A stretch of 64,000 nucleotides of DNA from Lepidurus packardi (GCA_023053545.1 JAKZAN010000002.1:12706790-12770789); one strand, 5' to 3'. Positions 1-31,200 are shown, counted from the stretch's first letter. Translations and numbers: made by a program. The notes: generated by a model from the letters alone, not told the origin.

Positions 1-2532
1 TGGGAGGTTAGGAAGGTTTACGATGTTAATACTTTTGACGATTCGCGCTTCCGATTGAATTACGTTGGGATTCGACAAGAAAATCAGCCTCCGGAATGAT
101 TGGTCTGCTCGATCTGGATCTTGGACGTCTTCGATCAAGAATTTGCCTGACAAAGGAGACACTCCTTCATGTACCAACTTCCGATTTCCAATATCCGAAC
201 CAATAGACAAGAAAGGAATCTGAAATGAAAGAATTGGATCAAGTTTCGTTCGAATATTTCGAACCTAAATTTATCAATTTCGGTATTGGATTGTTTACTT
301 GGTAGCTGCTTGGTGTTCCGGTAGGTTTCAAGGCGGCAACAGTTTCAGCTAATTCCTCTTGGATGCTTTGTAAGTTCGAATGGTCGTGGCCTCGGTTCAA
401 ACGCACTACTACGAGCCGTTGAAAATCGGCAGAATCAGTTAACTGTTTCCTTCCATCAGGAGTTGAGAAAAGCCATTCAGTTTCCCTACCACGCAACACA
501 CATTTAGTGACATTGTCTAATAAAAGGAAACTAAAATCTCGAATTTTCGGTGAATTTTTAGCTTTTTAGGTTTCAAATGTGACTCAATGTGTTTCAAATG
601 TGACTCAATGTGATTCAAATGTGACTCAATGTGACTCTATGTGACTCAATGTGATTCAAATGTGACTCAATGTGATTCAATGTGACTCGATGTGATTCAA
701 TGTGACTCGATGTGATTCAATGTGACTCAATGTGATTCAAATGTGACTCAATGTGATTCAAATGTGACTCAAATGTGATTCAAATGTGACTCAATGTGAC
801 TATGTGATTCAAATGTGACTCAATGTGATTCAAATGTGACTCAATGTGATTCAATGTGATTCAAATGTGACTCAATGTGATTCAAATGTGACTCAAATGT
901 GATTCAAATGTGACTCAATGTGACTCAATGTGATTCAAATGTGACTCAATGTGATTCAAATGTGGCTCAATGTGATTCAATGTGACTCGATGTGATTCAA
1001 TGTGACTCAATGTGATTCAAATGTGACTCAATGTGATTCAAATGTGACTCAAATGTGATTCAAATGTGACTCAATGTGACTCAATGTGATTCAAATGTGA
1101 CTCAATGTGATTCAAATGTGGCTCAATGTGAATGAAATGTGACTCAATGTGATTCAAATGTGACTCAATGTGATTCAAATGTGGCTCAATGTGATTCAAA
1201 TGTGACTCAATGTGATTCAAATGTGACTCAATGTGATTCAAATGTGACTCAATGTGAATCAATGTGACTTTTTAGGTTTTAAGAACTTGAATGAAGAGAT
1301 GTAAATGAATAGAGAATGTACCTTCCTTGAGGTACGATAAAGGCGGCGAAGATGTTGGAAGACTTGGTTGTGTTTCGATCCACAATGTAAAGGGTATAAC
1401 GGGGAAACTCGGACGTTTGATTCGGACTCATCAAGTCCAATTTGAAGTTATCTTTGTCAAAGTCTTTCTTGGAAATTTGGTTGCGTAATAACGCAAATTG
1501 CTGGACGCTTTTAATCCGCTCTAATAATTCGGCAGGCGAGGACAGTTTTATGGAGGTTTCTTGTGAAGGAGCAAATTCTATGACCTGAAAATGCGAGATA
1601 AAAAGAGGCAATCAATCTTGAGGCTGAAAAGGAGTTTTTATTCCAGGTTTTTACAGGCGCCACGTTGGGCATCTTTCGGAATTTGGTACAGACAATGACG
1701 AAGACGGGGAAAGGACTGGTTTCTTCTGCGTCGACTGCCATTCTGCCTTTCGCTTTCTTCTGGGGCTTGGAAACATGATCTTCTGCATCAGCGCAGCGAC
1801 ACACTCGGATCATCCAACCTTCCCGATGACTCCAGTGGACGAGCATCTGTGCGATATGCTCTTGAAATAAGGAGATGCAAATGTAACGTCCGCCAATGCG
1901 CAAAACGCGTCCAACTTCCTAAAGAATACAATTCCATAATAAAACAGACAGAAACTCGATTTCAGAAAACTCGGAACTAACCGAAAGTAAGACGAGAGCT
2001 CTGTCTTGCGATTCTTGGCTCGAATCAGACATTAAGGCGTCCAAAGTGCCTTTATCGAGCACACACGAGAAAGTGTTGTCAGCAAAGCTCATTTTGAGAA
2101 GATCCATCGCGACAAAACTCATTTCTGGGTGAGTTTTGGCGTATTTTTCCTGCATTTGGCTGACAACAGTCTCACTGATATCAACATTTGTTATAGACCT
2201 ACGGGAAAACATGCAATGAACCAAGATTAGATGATTGGAGTAGAAATAAAGGCGAATACTTGTATCCTGAGTTGTATAAATCAGCGCCCAAGGTTGAATT
2301 ACCACACCCAGCCATTAATATAGTATCCTTGTACGTTATATACTTGTGCAGTAAGCCAGAGAGCTGTATATAATTGCCATACCTTCGAAGAAGCCAAAGA
2401 TTAGGACAATTCCAATAAAATAAAGAAATAATAATCAAACCATTCAAACGCATTTCTCCCTCGTTTGGTGAAAAACTGATCCCAATACTGCTGTTGACTA
2501 AACTCCGAGCTGGATTTGGGTAATAGATCCAT
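1..2532 (-). CDS. METTL13: METTL13 / eEF1A lysine and N-terminal methyltransferase, N-terminal part (partial, runs off left edge)
   Basis: Dual methyltransferase that in animals methylates eEF1A at its N-terminus and at an internal lysine, in the cytosol. Coding exons read on the minus strand: 2532-2441, 2382-2260, 2198-1982, 1918-1655, 1584-1322, 485-299 and 219 to about 33, where a GT donor is likely. All phases close. The start [11 protein letters not shown] matches the METTL13 start. The SAM-binding motif is [10 protein letters not shown], followed by NVDISE and DKGTLDA, all typical of the family's first seven-beta-strand domain. Later blocks [22 protein letters not shown] and [13 protein letters not shown] also match. 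The last visible segment, [17 protein letters not shown], starts the linker, so the second methyltransferase domain lies beyond base 1. Introns are 57-72 bp except one of 836 bp, which is filled by a tandem repeat. Family assignment is from recalled similarity; it is very likely right. Confidence 0.93.
572..1268. repeat. Short-period tandem array in METTL13 intron 5
   Basis: About 700 bp of back-to-back copies of TGTGACTCAA and TGTGATTCAAA in irregular alternation, with a few variants (TGTGGCTCAA, TGACTCGATG). It fills most of the intron between the exon ending at 1322 and the exon starting at 485. Open frames across it encode only an HIESHLN periodic peptide and are not a gene. Confidence 0.95.
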
Positions 2533-3351
2533 ATTTAATTCTCCAGCTCATTAACCTAACGTCTTGGTTACTAGTTTAATTAAATAGAGTTGTTCTTGCG
2601 CGAGTTCTAATGTTAACGAGTTAACCTTTAAACTTAATTCATGAAATGGATAAAAAAATAAGAGCACATGTGAATTCACGACACTGCCAGACTTTCAACA
2701 CTTAATTCACAGTTGATAAGTAAACTTAATTAAGGGGTTATTATTATTAAGCATTGTTAAATAACTTCATTGAATTAGAGAAAGAACTTTGTGACAGAAA
2801 TACAGGGAAAATTCATTTGGAACGCTTGGCAACGCTGAGAAAGTTGACAGTTAGTGGAAAGATGGTCGTCGATAAGTTGTGTCTGTGAAGAACCGGTTCA
2901 TTCTTGCGGGATTTATTGTTTTATACTCGCTCAGAATACCCCTACTTTCCGCCTTAAATCTCTCCGTTACGTGAATCTCATTGCTCCTTGTTCTCCAACT
3001 TTCTTCTCGTGGATTACCGCCCCTTATTACGTCTCCATCGGATTAAAAAGTTTGGTTACAAAACAACAACAGAAAACATGATTAATTCCTAACAGAGCTT
3101 GTTTTTCCTTCATTTAGTGTTGCATTCAAGTGTTTTAAACACGGTTTAAGTGTCGACTGTCGTGTGGGCTGAAATCTAAAGGACTCTTCATTGTTGTGGC
3201 CTGTGGGTTGGTGACGTTTTTTTTTTTGAGAATTACTAGTTTGTTCTTCCCCCACGAGTGCTACATGTAAGGATCTATTTTGCGTGGCAACCTTTTGGAT
3301 TTACCCCTTCTAAAGCTGAAGACATTACTGGGATGCTGGTAGAAGAAGGCG
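2533..3351. promoter_or_regulatory. Divergent intergenic region between METTL13 and Abl
   Basis: The two start codons face away from each other across 819 bp. This stretch must hold the METTL13 promoter and the Abl 5' leader or promoter unless distant first exons exist. It is AT-rich on the METTL13 side (TTAATTAA-type words, 2570-2790). No convincing TATA box was seen. Several short out-of-frame ATGs lie upstream of the Abl start. The promoter role is inferred only from arrangement. Confidence 0.5.
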
Positions 3352-22625
<19,274 letters not shown>

Positions 22626-23617
22626 AAAGAAAAGGCTTTCAGGATGTTTTTCTGAGTTTCGTTGGAAATTTGTGTAAAATATTGTCGTGTTTCGCGGGAA
22701 ATTTGAATTTGAATTTTGTGGCGCGAGATTTTTGAATAGCCCGCCATTCCAGAGAGAGCGGAAGTAACGAACACGTGGGGGAAACCTTGGCGTATGTTTT
22801 TGAGGGATGAGGGATTCATTTCAATTCTGGTGAGTTTTCTAAGGGTGAGTGGGTGGAGTTTATCGCAAAAGAAGTCAATTAGTCAGGCTGCCAGTCAGTG
22901 TTTAATTTACTTTTGAGTTGGCCTTAATTTTTTCAGATTTTTTTTCAACTTGATTTTTTCTTGTATCTCAGACTCTTTACGTTTACCATTCTTGCCATAC
23001 CTAATGAGTGTATGTGTGCAACCAAACTACGCATGTAATGGGGACGCTTTTCTTTTTTTGTTTATGTTCGTTTGGGGGATTTGAAAGTCATCCCGTTAAA
23101 CGCTCATTCTTTGCATAGACCAGGGCTTCTGTGTTTTTCTAGTCTTTTTCTTATCCATACAAAACACTTATGATTATCAAGTGCTCCCATCCCCCTTGAC
23201 AAACCGTTGACTGTCCGGTTACCGTTTACGGAAGTTTCTGCGCATGCGTAGGGAGGGATGAAAGCTTCCATGAAGGGATTAGCGAGCGGACGGACCAAGA
23301 GATGGCGCGCATGTTTGGGAATTTGGGGTTGGGAATGTTAAATACTCGTTAAGGGGGATAACGACAGAAGGGGGGAGAGACAAGATAATTAAGTCACGTT
23401 CACGTGAGTTGGACTTAAATTCAATGAGAAGACTATTGACAATGATGTCGGCCATTTTGTTTTCTCTGAAAACTCCTTTATTGTCCTGTATACATTGTTC
23501 CCCCCCATACAAGTGTGTGCCCGCCTTGGTCCTACCCCCCCTTCTGTACAGTTAACTTCATTTCTTTAGTACAAGGCCTTGCTAAAAGTAAAAACGTTGG
23601 AAGAGTTGTGGATTCTT
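22626..23617. other. Abl 3' flank, no gene
   Basis: This about 1 kb between the Abl stop and the secreted-protein stop holds both 3' UTRs. No open frame with support was seen, and no clear plus-strand AATAAA was found close to the Abl stop. Confidence 0.6.
23477..23482 (-). terminator. Poly(A) signal of the small secreted protein gene
   Basis: AATAAA on the minus strand in GGACAATAAAGGAG, 136 bp past the TAA/stop at 23618. Only the hexamer is seen; the cleavage site is unknown. Confidence 0.5.
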
Positions 23618-24575
23618 TTAACCAAACGGACAGCAGCGGTTGGCCATATCATCGAAATTGAAGCAGCTGATAGTGTTGCAGGTTTTCAAGTTAGTGCGTA
23701 GTTCCAGTAAGTTCTCCGAGTCCAAGTTGAATGTTTCTTTCATCCAGGTTAACACGTTTTCTTGGAATTTAAACGGGATCTCTAGAGTTTTCAGTTTCTC
23801 TATCAACGAAGGTAGACGGATTTGCTGCACCATGTCTTCGAAGTTTGTTTCGCTGATCGCCAGTCCAAATATCATTTTCCGTTCTGCGAATCCAAGTAGA
23901 AATTCATATACGTATGAAATTTATATTAGTGTTAGGTTCTCATAATTATTGACGTTATTTTAAGTATTTTTTTACAAAAGGCTTAATCAAGCAATGATGG
24001 ACATCTAGTGGCAGAAACTAGAACTAACAATAAAAACAACCGATATAAAATAATAAATACCTAAATAAATCCGATATAATTAATTAGAACTCGTAACTAA
24101 GGAGTCTATGTACTTAGAATCGTTTTTTTATTAACGTAGCGCTTTCTGTGATAAGTGATTATAAATACGAATAGACATTGATTAATAAGTCAACGTTGCA
24201 CGAATAAGAGCTATCGAAGCCAGTTTCTATAGGCTAATGATAGTTAGTTTTCGCACTTGAAAGTAAATAATGAGTTTCGTTAAGTTTATATGAACAATTT
24301 AATTACATGAACACTTGTTTACAGGTTTTGTACGAATATTTTGGCTATACTTCTACATTAAGGTCTAGAAATATATAGCAAAAATGTCATTGTCACTCGT
24401 AGCACTTTGTAGGCAGGATTTTGTAAATGGACTAGACTAGACAAGAAATCAAAGCCAAGGTTTTACCTTCAGGAGACAAGCTATTGTAGAAAACATCTTC
24501 TTGGGTTGTTCCTGGTTGGGAAGCTCCTGTCCAATAAGCACAAGCTAATATCAATACCACTCCGACTAACTTCAT
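23618..24575 (-). CDS. Small secreted protein with Cys-rich tail, 124 aa, two exons, unrecognised family
   Basis: Exon 1 is 24575-24467 and exon 2 is 23883-23618. The donor is GAAG|GTAAAA and the acceptor TTCGCAG|AACGG, and the phase closes to give 124 residues. The protein opens with a clear signal peptide (MKLVGVVLILACAYWTGAS, likely cut near residue 19). An acidic, amphipathic body follows, with ERKMIFGLAISETNFEDMVQ and IPFKFQENVLTWMKE. It ends with four Cys in a short tail (C-x4-C-x8-CC) before a final PFG. A TATAAA box lies 65 bp upstream of the ATG and an AATAAA signal 136 bp after the stop, so this looks like a compact, transcribed gene. No family was recognised; a secreted effector, hormone-like or binding protein are all possible. 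It lies antisense in the space between Abl and the first CRAT gene. Confidence 0.72.
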
Positions 24576-24639
24576 TCTGCCTTGGAGACTTTCAAGCACA
24601 CTAAATGGGAAATTGTCCTAAACGTTAAAGACGCTACTC

Positions 24640-24645
24640 TTTATA
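24640..24645 (-). promoter_or_regulatory. TATA box of the small secreted protein gene
   Basis: TATAAA on the minus strand in the context GAATATAAAGAGTAG, 65 bp upstream of the ATG at 24575. The spacing suits a short 5' leader. Confidence 0.6.
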
Positions 24646-26541
24646 TTCTGCTGCTATTCTCCACAGGTTGTCTGAAGTTTGCTTAACAGCTTATCCGTTT
24701 TATGTTTTTTGTTGTTTTAAGAAGTAATCTGGTTTGATCACGCTTTTTTTGATCAAAAGACACGTGGCTATCAGCCTTTAATGCTTCTCAAAGCCAGACT
24801 CTTTTCCAATCTTTTTGACAGGTTAATGCTGTATTGAGTATATAGGCTGGTCTACACATCTTCAGTCTAATGAATACTTCCACACAAACTAAAACTTCTC
24901 CAAGCATAACATTCTTATCGCGTGCGTTTGGCTCCAGCTGGAAATTTGGCCATTTCGCGAACAACAACCGCCAGAAGAATGGACGCTATTGTATTCACCA
25001 CATTCTGTCCGAATCACCAGTACGGAAGATAGAAGTGATTCAACCAACTTGAGTTCCGCTTGAACCCTGGAATTTGGACGAAATTGTTTTATTCAATCTA
25101 ATCATCCAAATGCTTGGGAGACATTTACGTGAAAGACAGCTGGTGTCCATTCCGTAACTCAAAAACAACAACGATCCTACAGGCGTTCCGGGAGAAGCTG
25201 ATAACATCCCAAATTTATGGCGTTCGGAATGCCCCAAGTTTGTTTTGCACCATAATCCTTGGTATTACAGGCTTCCAAATCCTGGTGTCTATCACTTTTC
25301 GAGTCTAAAACCACATTTTCCAAGCTGGGGTTTTCCTGCAAAGATTAACTGGAGGATCTTATGACAAATATACTAGCATTGGTCATAAGACCTAAGATTT
25401 TCCAAAGTCCTAAGAAGGTAGTATATATGACTACCTTCTTAGGACTTTGGAACACTTTGGAACGCATCGTTATTGGAGACTGACCAATCAATATTCCTTG
25501 GGTATTGGCCTACCTAGAAATCCGTCTGCTTGGCAAAATTGCATCGAGATTTCATTGGAATCCCATGCTTTATCTTGGATGAGTCTGTAGGGAACTCCAT
25601 TGATTACAACAAGCGTATTCTGGGCTAAACTTATCTAGTTTAGTGAAACAATGACCTATTAAAAACAACACAGAAAGTTTATTATAGAAAAGGAAGGTGC
25701 AACATTTTGGAGCTTTGATAGCTTAAATAAGCTTCATTTTTCTTTAAAAAAAATATATTTTGGATTCATTTATTTGTATTTATTGATTTATCATCATGTT
25801 TATTTATTTATTTATCATTCAGATATTTTCAGATTGCATGAGGTTTAGTAGGAAGAGCGCTGGGCAATAGTAATGAATAACCTTCCTTTTTGTTTAGAAA
25901 TCCAATCCATGGAAATTTCCTAAGGAAATAGGAATTTTAGTAATCATTTACGGCATAAGATAGTGGCATGTGGTATTTTAATTTAAAAAAAAACGAAGGA
26001 AAAGCAGTTAAAACTTTAGTAAAAAACAAAAACTAAAAAAGCGAATATTTGTTTTGTGTTGTAGTTTGTTGTGGCGCCGCCATGCGCCTCGCCTGGGCAT
26101 TTTGGGTATGGGAACGGGCGTTAGCGTAGTTTTAAGCCCCGCCTTTAAGGTATGTCAGTCAGTCAGTTATAGGGCTGACTGCATAATAACTTGCAGTGAA
26201 AAGTTGAAGTTAAAGTGATCAAGAACGAAGTAAGGGATATTCATTGAATTTGGGTTTACAATAGTTTTGTTTTGATTTGCAAGTTTAGGTATGTTTTGTT
26301 TGAGTTTTTTTTAATATTTCTTAATGTTCTTTTCTATATGTTATTTGTTTTTGTTCCCGTTTCCTCGTCCTTTTTTTCTTAAAGTTTTGTTCTTAATATG
26401 GGCATGTTCGCTTTGGCAGTCTCTGCCTTATTCTTAGAGGCGCGGGGTTTAGAACTGATGGCAGATATGGTAATAGTAAGTAAATCAATAACTTTCGGAC
26501 ATTTTAAGTAAAAATATCTCTATTTTTTCAAAAGAAAAAGA
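24646..26541. other. Intergenic stretch upstream of CRAT copy 1
   Basis: AT-rich DNA without a supported gene, apart from a hairpin at 25402-25450. Short frames at 24870-25310 resemble no protein I know. Near the right end, GCCGCCATGC at 26078-26087 starts a possible short coding exon (26082-26125) whose phase would join the CRAT exon at 26541/26542. A separate upstream ATG at 26398 opens a 37-codon frame that cannot be joined in phase. Confidence 0.5.
25402..25450. repeat. Perfect 21-bp inverted repeat with 7-nt loop
   Basis: The left arm begins CCAAAGTCCTAAGAAGG at 25402. Its exact reverse complement ends at 25450, and the loop is ATATATG. It would form a perfect 21-bp stem. It lies in an intergenic region between the secreted-protein gene and CRAT copy 1. 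A MITE remnant, a small hairpin RNA or chance duplication are possible. Confidence 0.85.
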
Positions 26542-29115
26542 ATGGAGAGCAACCAGGGCGCCACCCCATTGGATAATACAAATGGAGAGGAAGTGGCTTT
26601 GAAAGCCACTTTCTCGCCCAAGATGACTTTCCCTAAGCTGCGGGTACCGGCTTTGGATAAAACTTTAGCCAAGTACGTGATGACAGTAGAGCCTCTACTG
26701 AGCTCAGCGGAGTACGTACGTACCAAAGAATTGGTAGAAGAATTTGGGACAGTGGGAGGTATTGGTGAAGAACTGCAAAAGATGTTGGAAGAACGAGCTA
26801 GCCAATGTGATAACTGGGTAAAAATTCATTTCACACAAAAAATCCAAGAAAACACTCTAAAAATGAACTAAACATTCGACAATTTGATTGAAAAATTATA
26901 TTTAATTGAAAACAATGGTACGTTTTTATTCTAGTTGCACGACTGGTGGCTAAGTCAACGATATTTAGGTTATAGAAAGCCTGTTACGGTGTACCAAAGT
27001 CCTGGCTTACTCTTTCCTTTACAAGAATTTGCTTCAATCGCTGATCAGTTAAGTTACGCTGCTAAAATGGTGGCAGGAGCCTTGGATTACAAGCGACTCC
27101 TTGAGAAAGATGAGCTTCCACAAGAAACCTTGGGAAAAGCTCCCTTAGACATGTATCAGTATTATCGCTTGCTGGGAACCTGCCGAATTCCTCGAATCCC
27201 TGAAGATACTCTAAAGCTGCAAGATCCCAAGAACCTCGCGACTCATATCGTAGTCGTCCACAACCACCAAGTAAGAAACTATTGATTTAAAAACGATAGA
27301 TTTAAAAACGATTTGCCTCGGCTAAAAATGAATTTTCTAGTTTTTCAAAGTGGAAGTGTGCGATTCAAACGGCCATTCTTTGACCCAGGATCAGCTCACG
27401 GAGGTTCTGTACCAAGTCGTAGTCAATTCTACGCATCCCAGCCCTCCTGTGGGCGCGTTTACCACCCAGCACCGTGATGTGTGGGCTCAAGCTCATCAAT
27501 CCTTAATGAAAGACCCTTCCAATGCTGCCAGTGTGGCTGCGATCCAAGACAGTCTTTTTGTCTTGGCTTTGGATCGTTTACAATCGACCAATGCGAACCT
27601 GAACCGCCAGACTGATGCAGCGCTCAAGATGATCCATGGCAAAGGAGCAGGGGCTCAAGGCAATGCTGGCAATCGCTGGTACGACAAAACCATTCAGGTT
27701 AGCTGCCCTTAGTGACACTTGAACCACTTTAATCCATTTTTAACCCATATTAACCCATATAAATGAAGTTGGTGGTGGGAGAAGAAGGTATAACAGGCAT
27801 AACATTCGAACACAGCCCTTCTGAAGGGGTTTCTATAGCGTTTCTCATGGATCATATTGTGGATTACGTGTAATTTAACTTTGTTTTCAGGTTTTCTAGA
27901 CTTTAATGTTTGAATGTTTACCAGGAACCGTAAGAGTACACTAAAGAACACCGAAGTAACGTTGCCTACGCCTAAACCAGAGCCTTTGAAATTTAATTTA
28001 GATGAAGATTTGAAAAATGCGTTGGATGATGCTGTTCGTGATCTCGATATGTAAGTTTTTATTATGTTATTATTCATTTAAACATTCTTAGGGTATTGAG
28101 TTGATAATTCATCTCTTAAAATTGTTGACAATTCTTGATAAAATTGTTGATAATTGTTGATAGTTGTAAAATTGTTGATAATTTGTTGATAATTCATCTC
28201 TTATAGTTCATTGTTCATGGTTAATAATTCCTTGTTGTGATTTAGTTTGGTTAAGGATTTTGAATTGAGCGTCTTTACGTTTCCAAGTTTGGGCAAGGAA
28301 GATATTAAGGCCATGCGGCTCAGTCCAGACAGTTTTATCCAAGTATCGATCCAACTTGCGTTCTATAGGTAACTTTGCATGTTGAGCTTACTTTCAGAAA
28401 GTTCTTTTGAAATCTTTTCTTAATTTTTTTTTTTTTTTTTTTGGTTGGTTGGTTAGGACCCATGGAGTGCCTGGCTCACATTATGAAACTGCTTCCACGA
28501 AAAGATTCATGTTTGGTAGAACGGAATCCATTCGTTCTTGTCTGCCAGAAGTGGTTGAGTTCTGCAAGAAAATGGCAGATTGTTGTGCTAATGCGTCTGA
28601 TCTCAAGCGAGCCATCGAAGCGCACAAGCAATATGTGATTGAGGTACGTTTAAGGTTAGTTTTGGAAGATTCTGGAGTGTTGATTCGGTGATTTTCTTTA
28701 GGCCGTGAATGGAGAAGGTGTTGATCGTCATTTAATGGGTCTTCAGTTGCTTTGCATTGAAAATGAGATGGAAATCCCGTTGTTTTTCAAGGATCCGGCT
28801 TACGTACGCAGCTCGAGTTATCGAATTTCGAGCTCTCAGGTATAAAAAAAAGTTGAAATTGGAGAATGTGGAAGGTTTTTAGTTTTTAGAGACGATTCGT
28901 TGGTTTAGGTGGCTGCTCGAAATGACGGAATAATGTTTTTTCGTCCTGTCGTAAGCAACGGGTATGGGGTTTGCTACAACCCGATGCATCACAGCATTAA
29001 TATAAGCGTTTCAGCTTACAATTCTGGTGACGAAACTAACGCAGCTACTTTGGCCAAAGCCATAGAAGCTGCCTTACGTGATATGAGTGCTATGGCGAGC
29101 GAGTTCCAGGTCTAA
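26542..29115 (+). CDS. Carnitine O-acetyltransferase, copy 1 (9 exons, 616 aa)
   Basis: Choline/carnitine acyltransferase family; moves short acyl groups between CoA and carnitine in mitochondria or peroxisomes. Exons: 26542-26817, 26935-27270, 27341-27697, 27769-27869, 27925-28050, 28246-28368, 28457-28643, 28702-28839, 28909-29115; phases close. The body matches CRAT from [13 protein letters not shown]-type sequence through NYQFF-like [14 protein letters not shown] and GNRWYDKT to DGYGVCYNPM and SAYNS. The catalytic His is His338 in TFEHSPSEG. Compared with copy 2 and vertebrate CRAT, the residues after SEG are VS instead of PP. The C-terminus is MASEFQV, without the AKL peroxisome signal seen in copy 2. 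No mitochondrial presequence is encoded after the ATG used here; a phase-compatible upstream exon at 26082-26125 (MRLAWAFWVWERALA) could supply one. The function is probably retained, but the location is uncertain. Confidence 0.9.
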
Positions 29116-29449
29116 CTCACAATATGCAGCTTATTTTAAATGCAATTCCAATCTTTAGAATGCAATTTCAGCTTTTTGCTACTACGGAGAAGGAACAAGG
29201 TTTCTAAGGTAATATAGTGCTCGACGTGAAATTAACGCAGTATTTTAAAATCATTTTAACTAACGTTAAATATTTACAAACTCCTTTTTACGCTACATAT
29301 CCCAGTCCGCTTTTCTCGCTATTTAAAAACAAAACAAGTGATTTATATTGTAGAAACCGTAGGGTTATCTGCTCTTTCCAGTTTTGTCTTCCTTCATTCA
29401 CACAATGCAACGAAATAATACCACTGTAACTTTGCGTACCACGCAATAC

Positions 29450-29455
29450 AATAAA
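29450..29455 (+). terminator. Poly(A) signal candidate for CRAT copy 1
   Basis: AATAAA in CAATACAATAAATGAGC, 335 bp downstream of the stop codon. It is the first good plus-strand hexamer in the 3' flank. Confidence 0.45.
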
Positions 29456-29729
29456 TGAGCACAAAACTTGTAGAAAACTACAAAAAGTTTTTTACTTGTC
29501 GTAAGTTGAAACCTTTTGCAGGTTGAAGTTCGAGGATTTCATTACAAGCGTTACAGTAATGTAGGCTAATTTTTTCTAACAATTTTGGCACAGGTTTCAT
29601 GCAAATCGACCTTCAAGACAAGCAATGTTTAATTTACAATTTTTTAAATAAAAGCGAAAACAAATCTACTGGACGCGAAACAAACCCACATTTGGAAAAA
29701 AACCCAGAAAATTTTGCAAATTTTTACGA

Positions 29730-29825
29730 GACTGTTCAAATAATCCGCTAAAAAGGGGTGTGGCCTCTACAAAAAGGACGAATCCTATTGGTGGATTAGA
29801 CCAAAAAATGGGCATGGCGTTCATA
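29730..29825. repeat. Diverged partial copy of the 30.8/35.1 kb repeat
   Basis: Contains ATCCGCTAAAAAGGGG, GGACGAATCCTATTGGTGG and a GACCAAAAAATGGGC block in the order seen at 30765-30845 and 35060-35130, but with substitutions. It is an older copy of the same element. Confidence 0.65.
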
Positions 29826-30144
29826 ACTGAAGGTAAATTATTTTAAAATTAAATGAACTAATTTTCGTTAATTAACATCCCCTTGATCATAGGCTATTGT
29901 AAGCTTGAGATGGAGGTCTGTTGCGCTAACATTCTGTACCGAAACATTGTGTGAGCTGGTCCTATCATTGGGAATGTTCTTTGAAGGGTAAGTTGTTCCC
30001 TTGATCATTTTTTTTTTATGTATTCATGTTTTTCTCATTCGTGTTTGCTCTAGGCTTCCTCTTTTGAGCCCCTAGTGCTCTTTCCTCGCTATTTAGTAGC
30101 GCAGGCATTCCTAAAGAAGATTATCCGTGCATCAATGGCGATTC

Positions 30145-31200
30145 TTCCATTGTAATTCACCATTACATGATGACACAACTTTCGTTAGGCAGACGACCTG
30201 ATCAAGCAGGAAATGATTGTGATTCTCCATTTGAAATCAGCGTCCAGGATCGGATCAATTTGCTCGTCATTTTCGTAATTTAATTAGGTCCCTTACAAGA
30301 TTATGGACTCGTCGGCCTTGTGTCACAATCCGGCGGCCTTGTTTAGAGTCGTCCTTGCCTCGCGTTGCCATTAGCCCTAGCCCTCTTCCAGAAACATTGC
30401 TCTAGCGCTATGTCTTCCAAATCTGCAAAGCACCCTGTGGGTTCGGCGTTGTGTATTATTGTAAAAGTTTTGAGAAGATTTGTTTCATTTTTTTTTGTTT
30501 TTCTTGTAAAAATATATCCTTCCAGAAACATTGTTCTAGTGCTGCCTCCTAAATCTGTTGGAATTCTTGTTCTGTGATTTTTTTTAGCTCTAAAAATTGG
30601 ATTCTAATATTGTGCAAATGAGATGTTTTGGTTCCCACTGGAATTCCTTATTTGTTGTACCAAAAGGTTCCCCGTAAAATCTAGTTTCCAAAAGTGTCTT
30701 TTTTTGTATTATTTGTAATTTTTGCAATAAGAGTGAAAATTTTGAATGTTTTTGCGTGATTTTTCAAAAAATCCGCTAAAAGGGAGGCGTGGTTTCCGAA
30801 ATGGACGAATCCTATTGGTGGATTGGACCAAAAAGGGGGCGTGGCTCCTTTTCGAGCTGGGAAAGCGTTTTCTGGGCTTTTTTCCATAAGGATCCCTGCA
30901 CGATCAAGGGGGTCCCCTTGAAAAATCGTCAAAAATTGAGAGCCTCGCCCCTTTTCCCTGTTCCCAACTCCCCTGCTCGGTTTCCTATCCACGATATTCG
31001 AGCTCGTAATGCCGAAGCATCACAATTTCGAATATGGGAATAGGAACCTTGCCGGGAAGGCATATGGTACAGGGAAAGGGAGCCATTAAATATTTCGTTT
31101 TTTCGACGAAATAAAGTGCCTCGACCGGGAATCGAACCGAGGACCTTTGGGTCCCCAGTCGTGCGAGTTATCCACGCGGTCATGGACTTATATTATATAC
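30145..31200. repeat. Long direct repeat, copy A (about 1 kb), with tRNA-like head at its right end
   Basis: Shares nearly its whole length with 34480-35482 in the same orientation: GATCAAGCAGGAAATGATTG, CTTCCAAATCTGCAAAGC, GTGCAAATGAGATGTTTTG, then an almost perfect final 350 bp. The first 25 bp or so (near 30145-30170) appear inverted relative to the left edge of copy B. Copy A carries small insertions (CCTAGCCCTCTTCCAGAAAC near 30380). No coding function was recognised. Confidence 0.9.
31116..31188 (-). mobile_element. tRNA-like SINE head, copy A
   Basis: On the minus strand, GACCGCGTGGATAACTCGC (box A-like) is followed 35 bp later by a perfect box B, GGTTCGATTCC. This is the two-part RNA polymerase III promoter of tRNA genes. 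The arms do not fold into a proper cloverleaf: the first seven bases do not pair with the last seven. I therefore call a tRNA-derived SINE head, with its body extending to lower coordinates. An essentially identical head is at 35406-35478. Confidence 0.6.

Noticed and set aside
1071-1262. 63-residue frame made of HIESHLN repeats
   Set aside because: It is a by-product of the short tandem repeat in METTL13 intron 5; the exons on both sides join in phase around it.
25040-25310. Overlapping short frames on both strands upstream of CRAT copy 1
   Set aside because: None shows family motifs and the frames stop quickly; it could be an old pseudogene, but there was not enough to support a call.
31116-31188. 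Functional tRNA gene on the minus strand
   Set aside because: Box B is perfect, but acceptor arms do not pair and no proper anticodon stem-loop forms; the same sequence is repeated at 35406, so it was called a SINE head.
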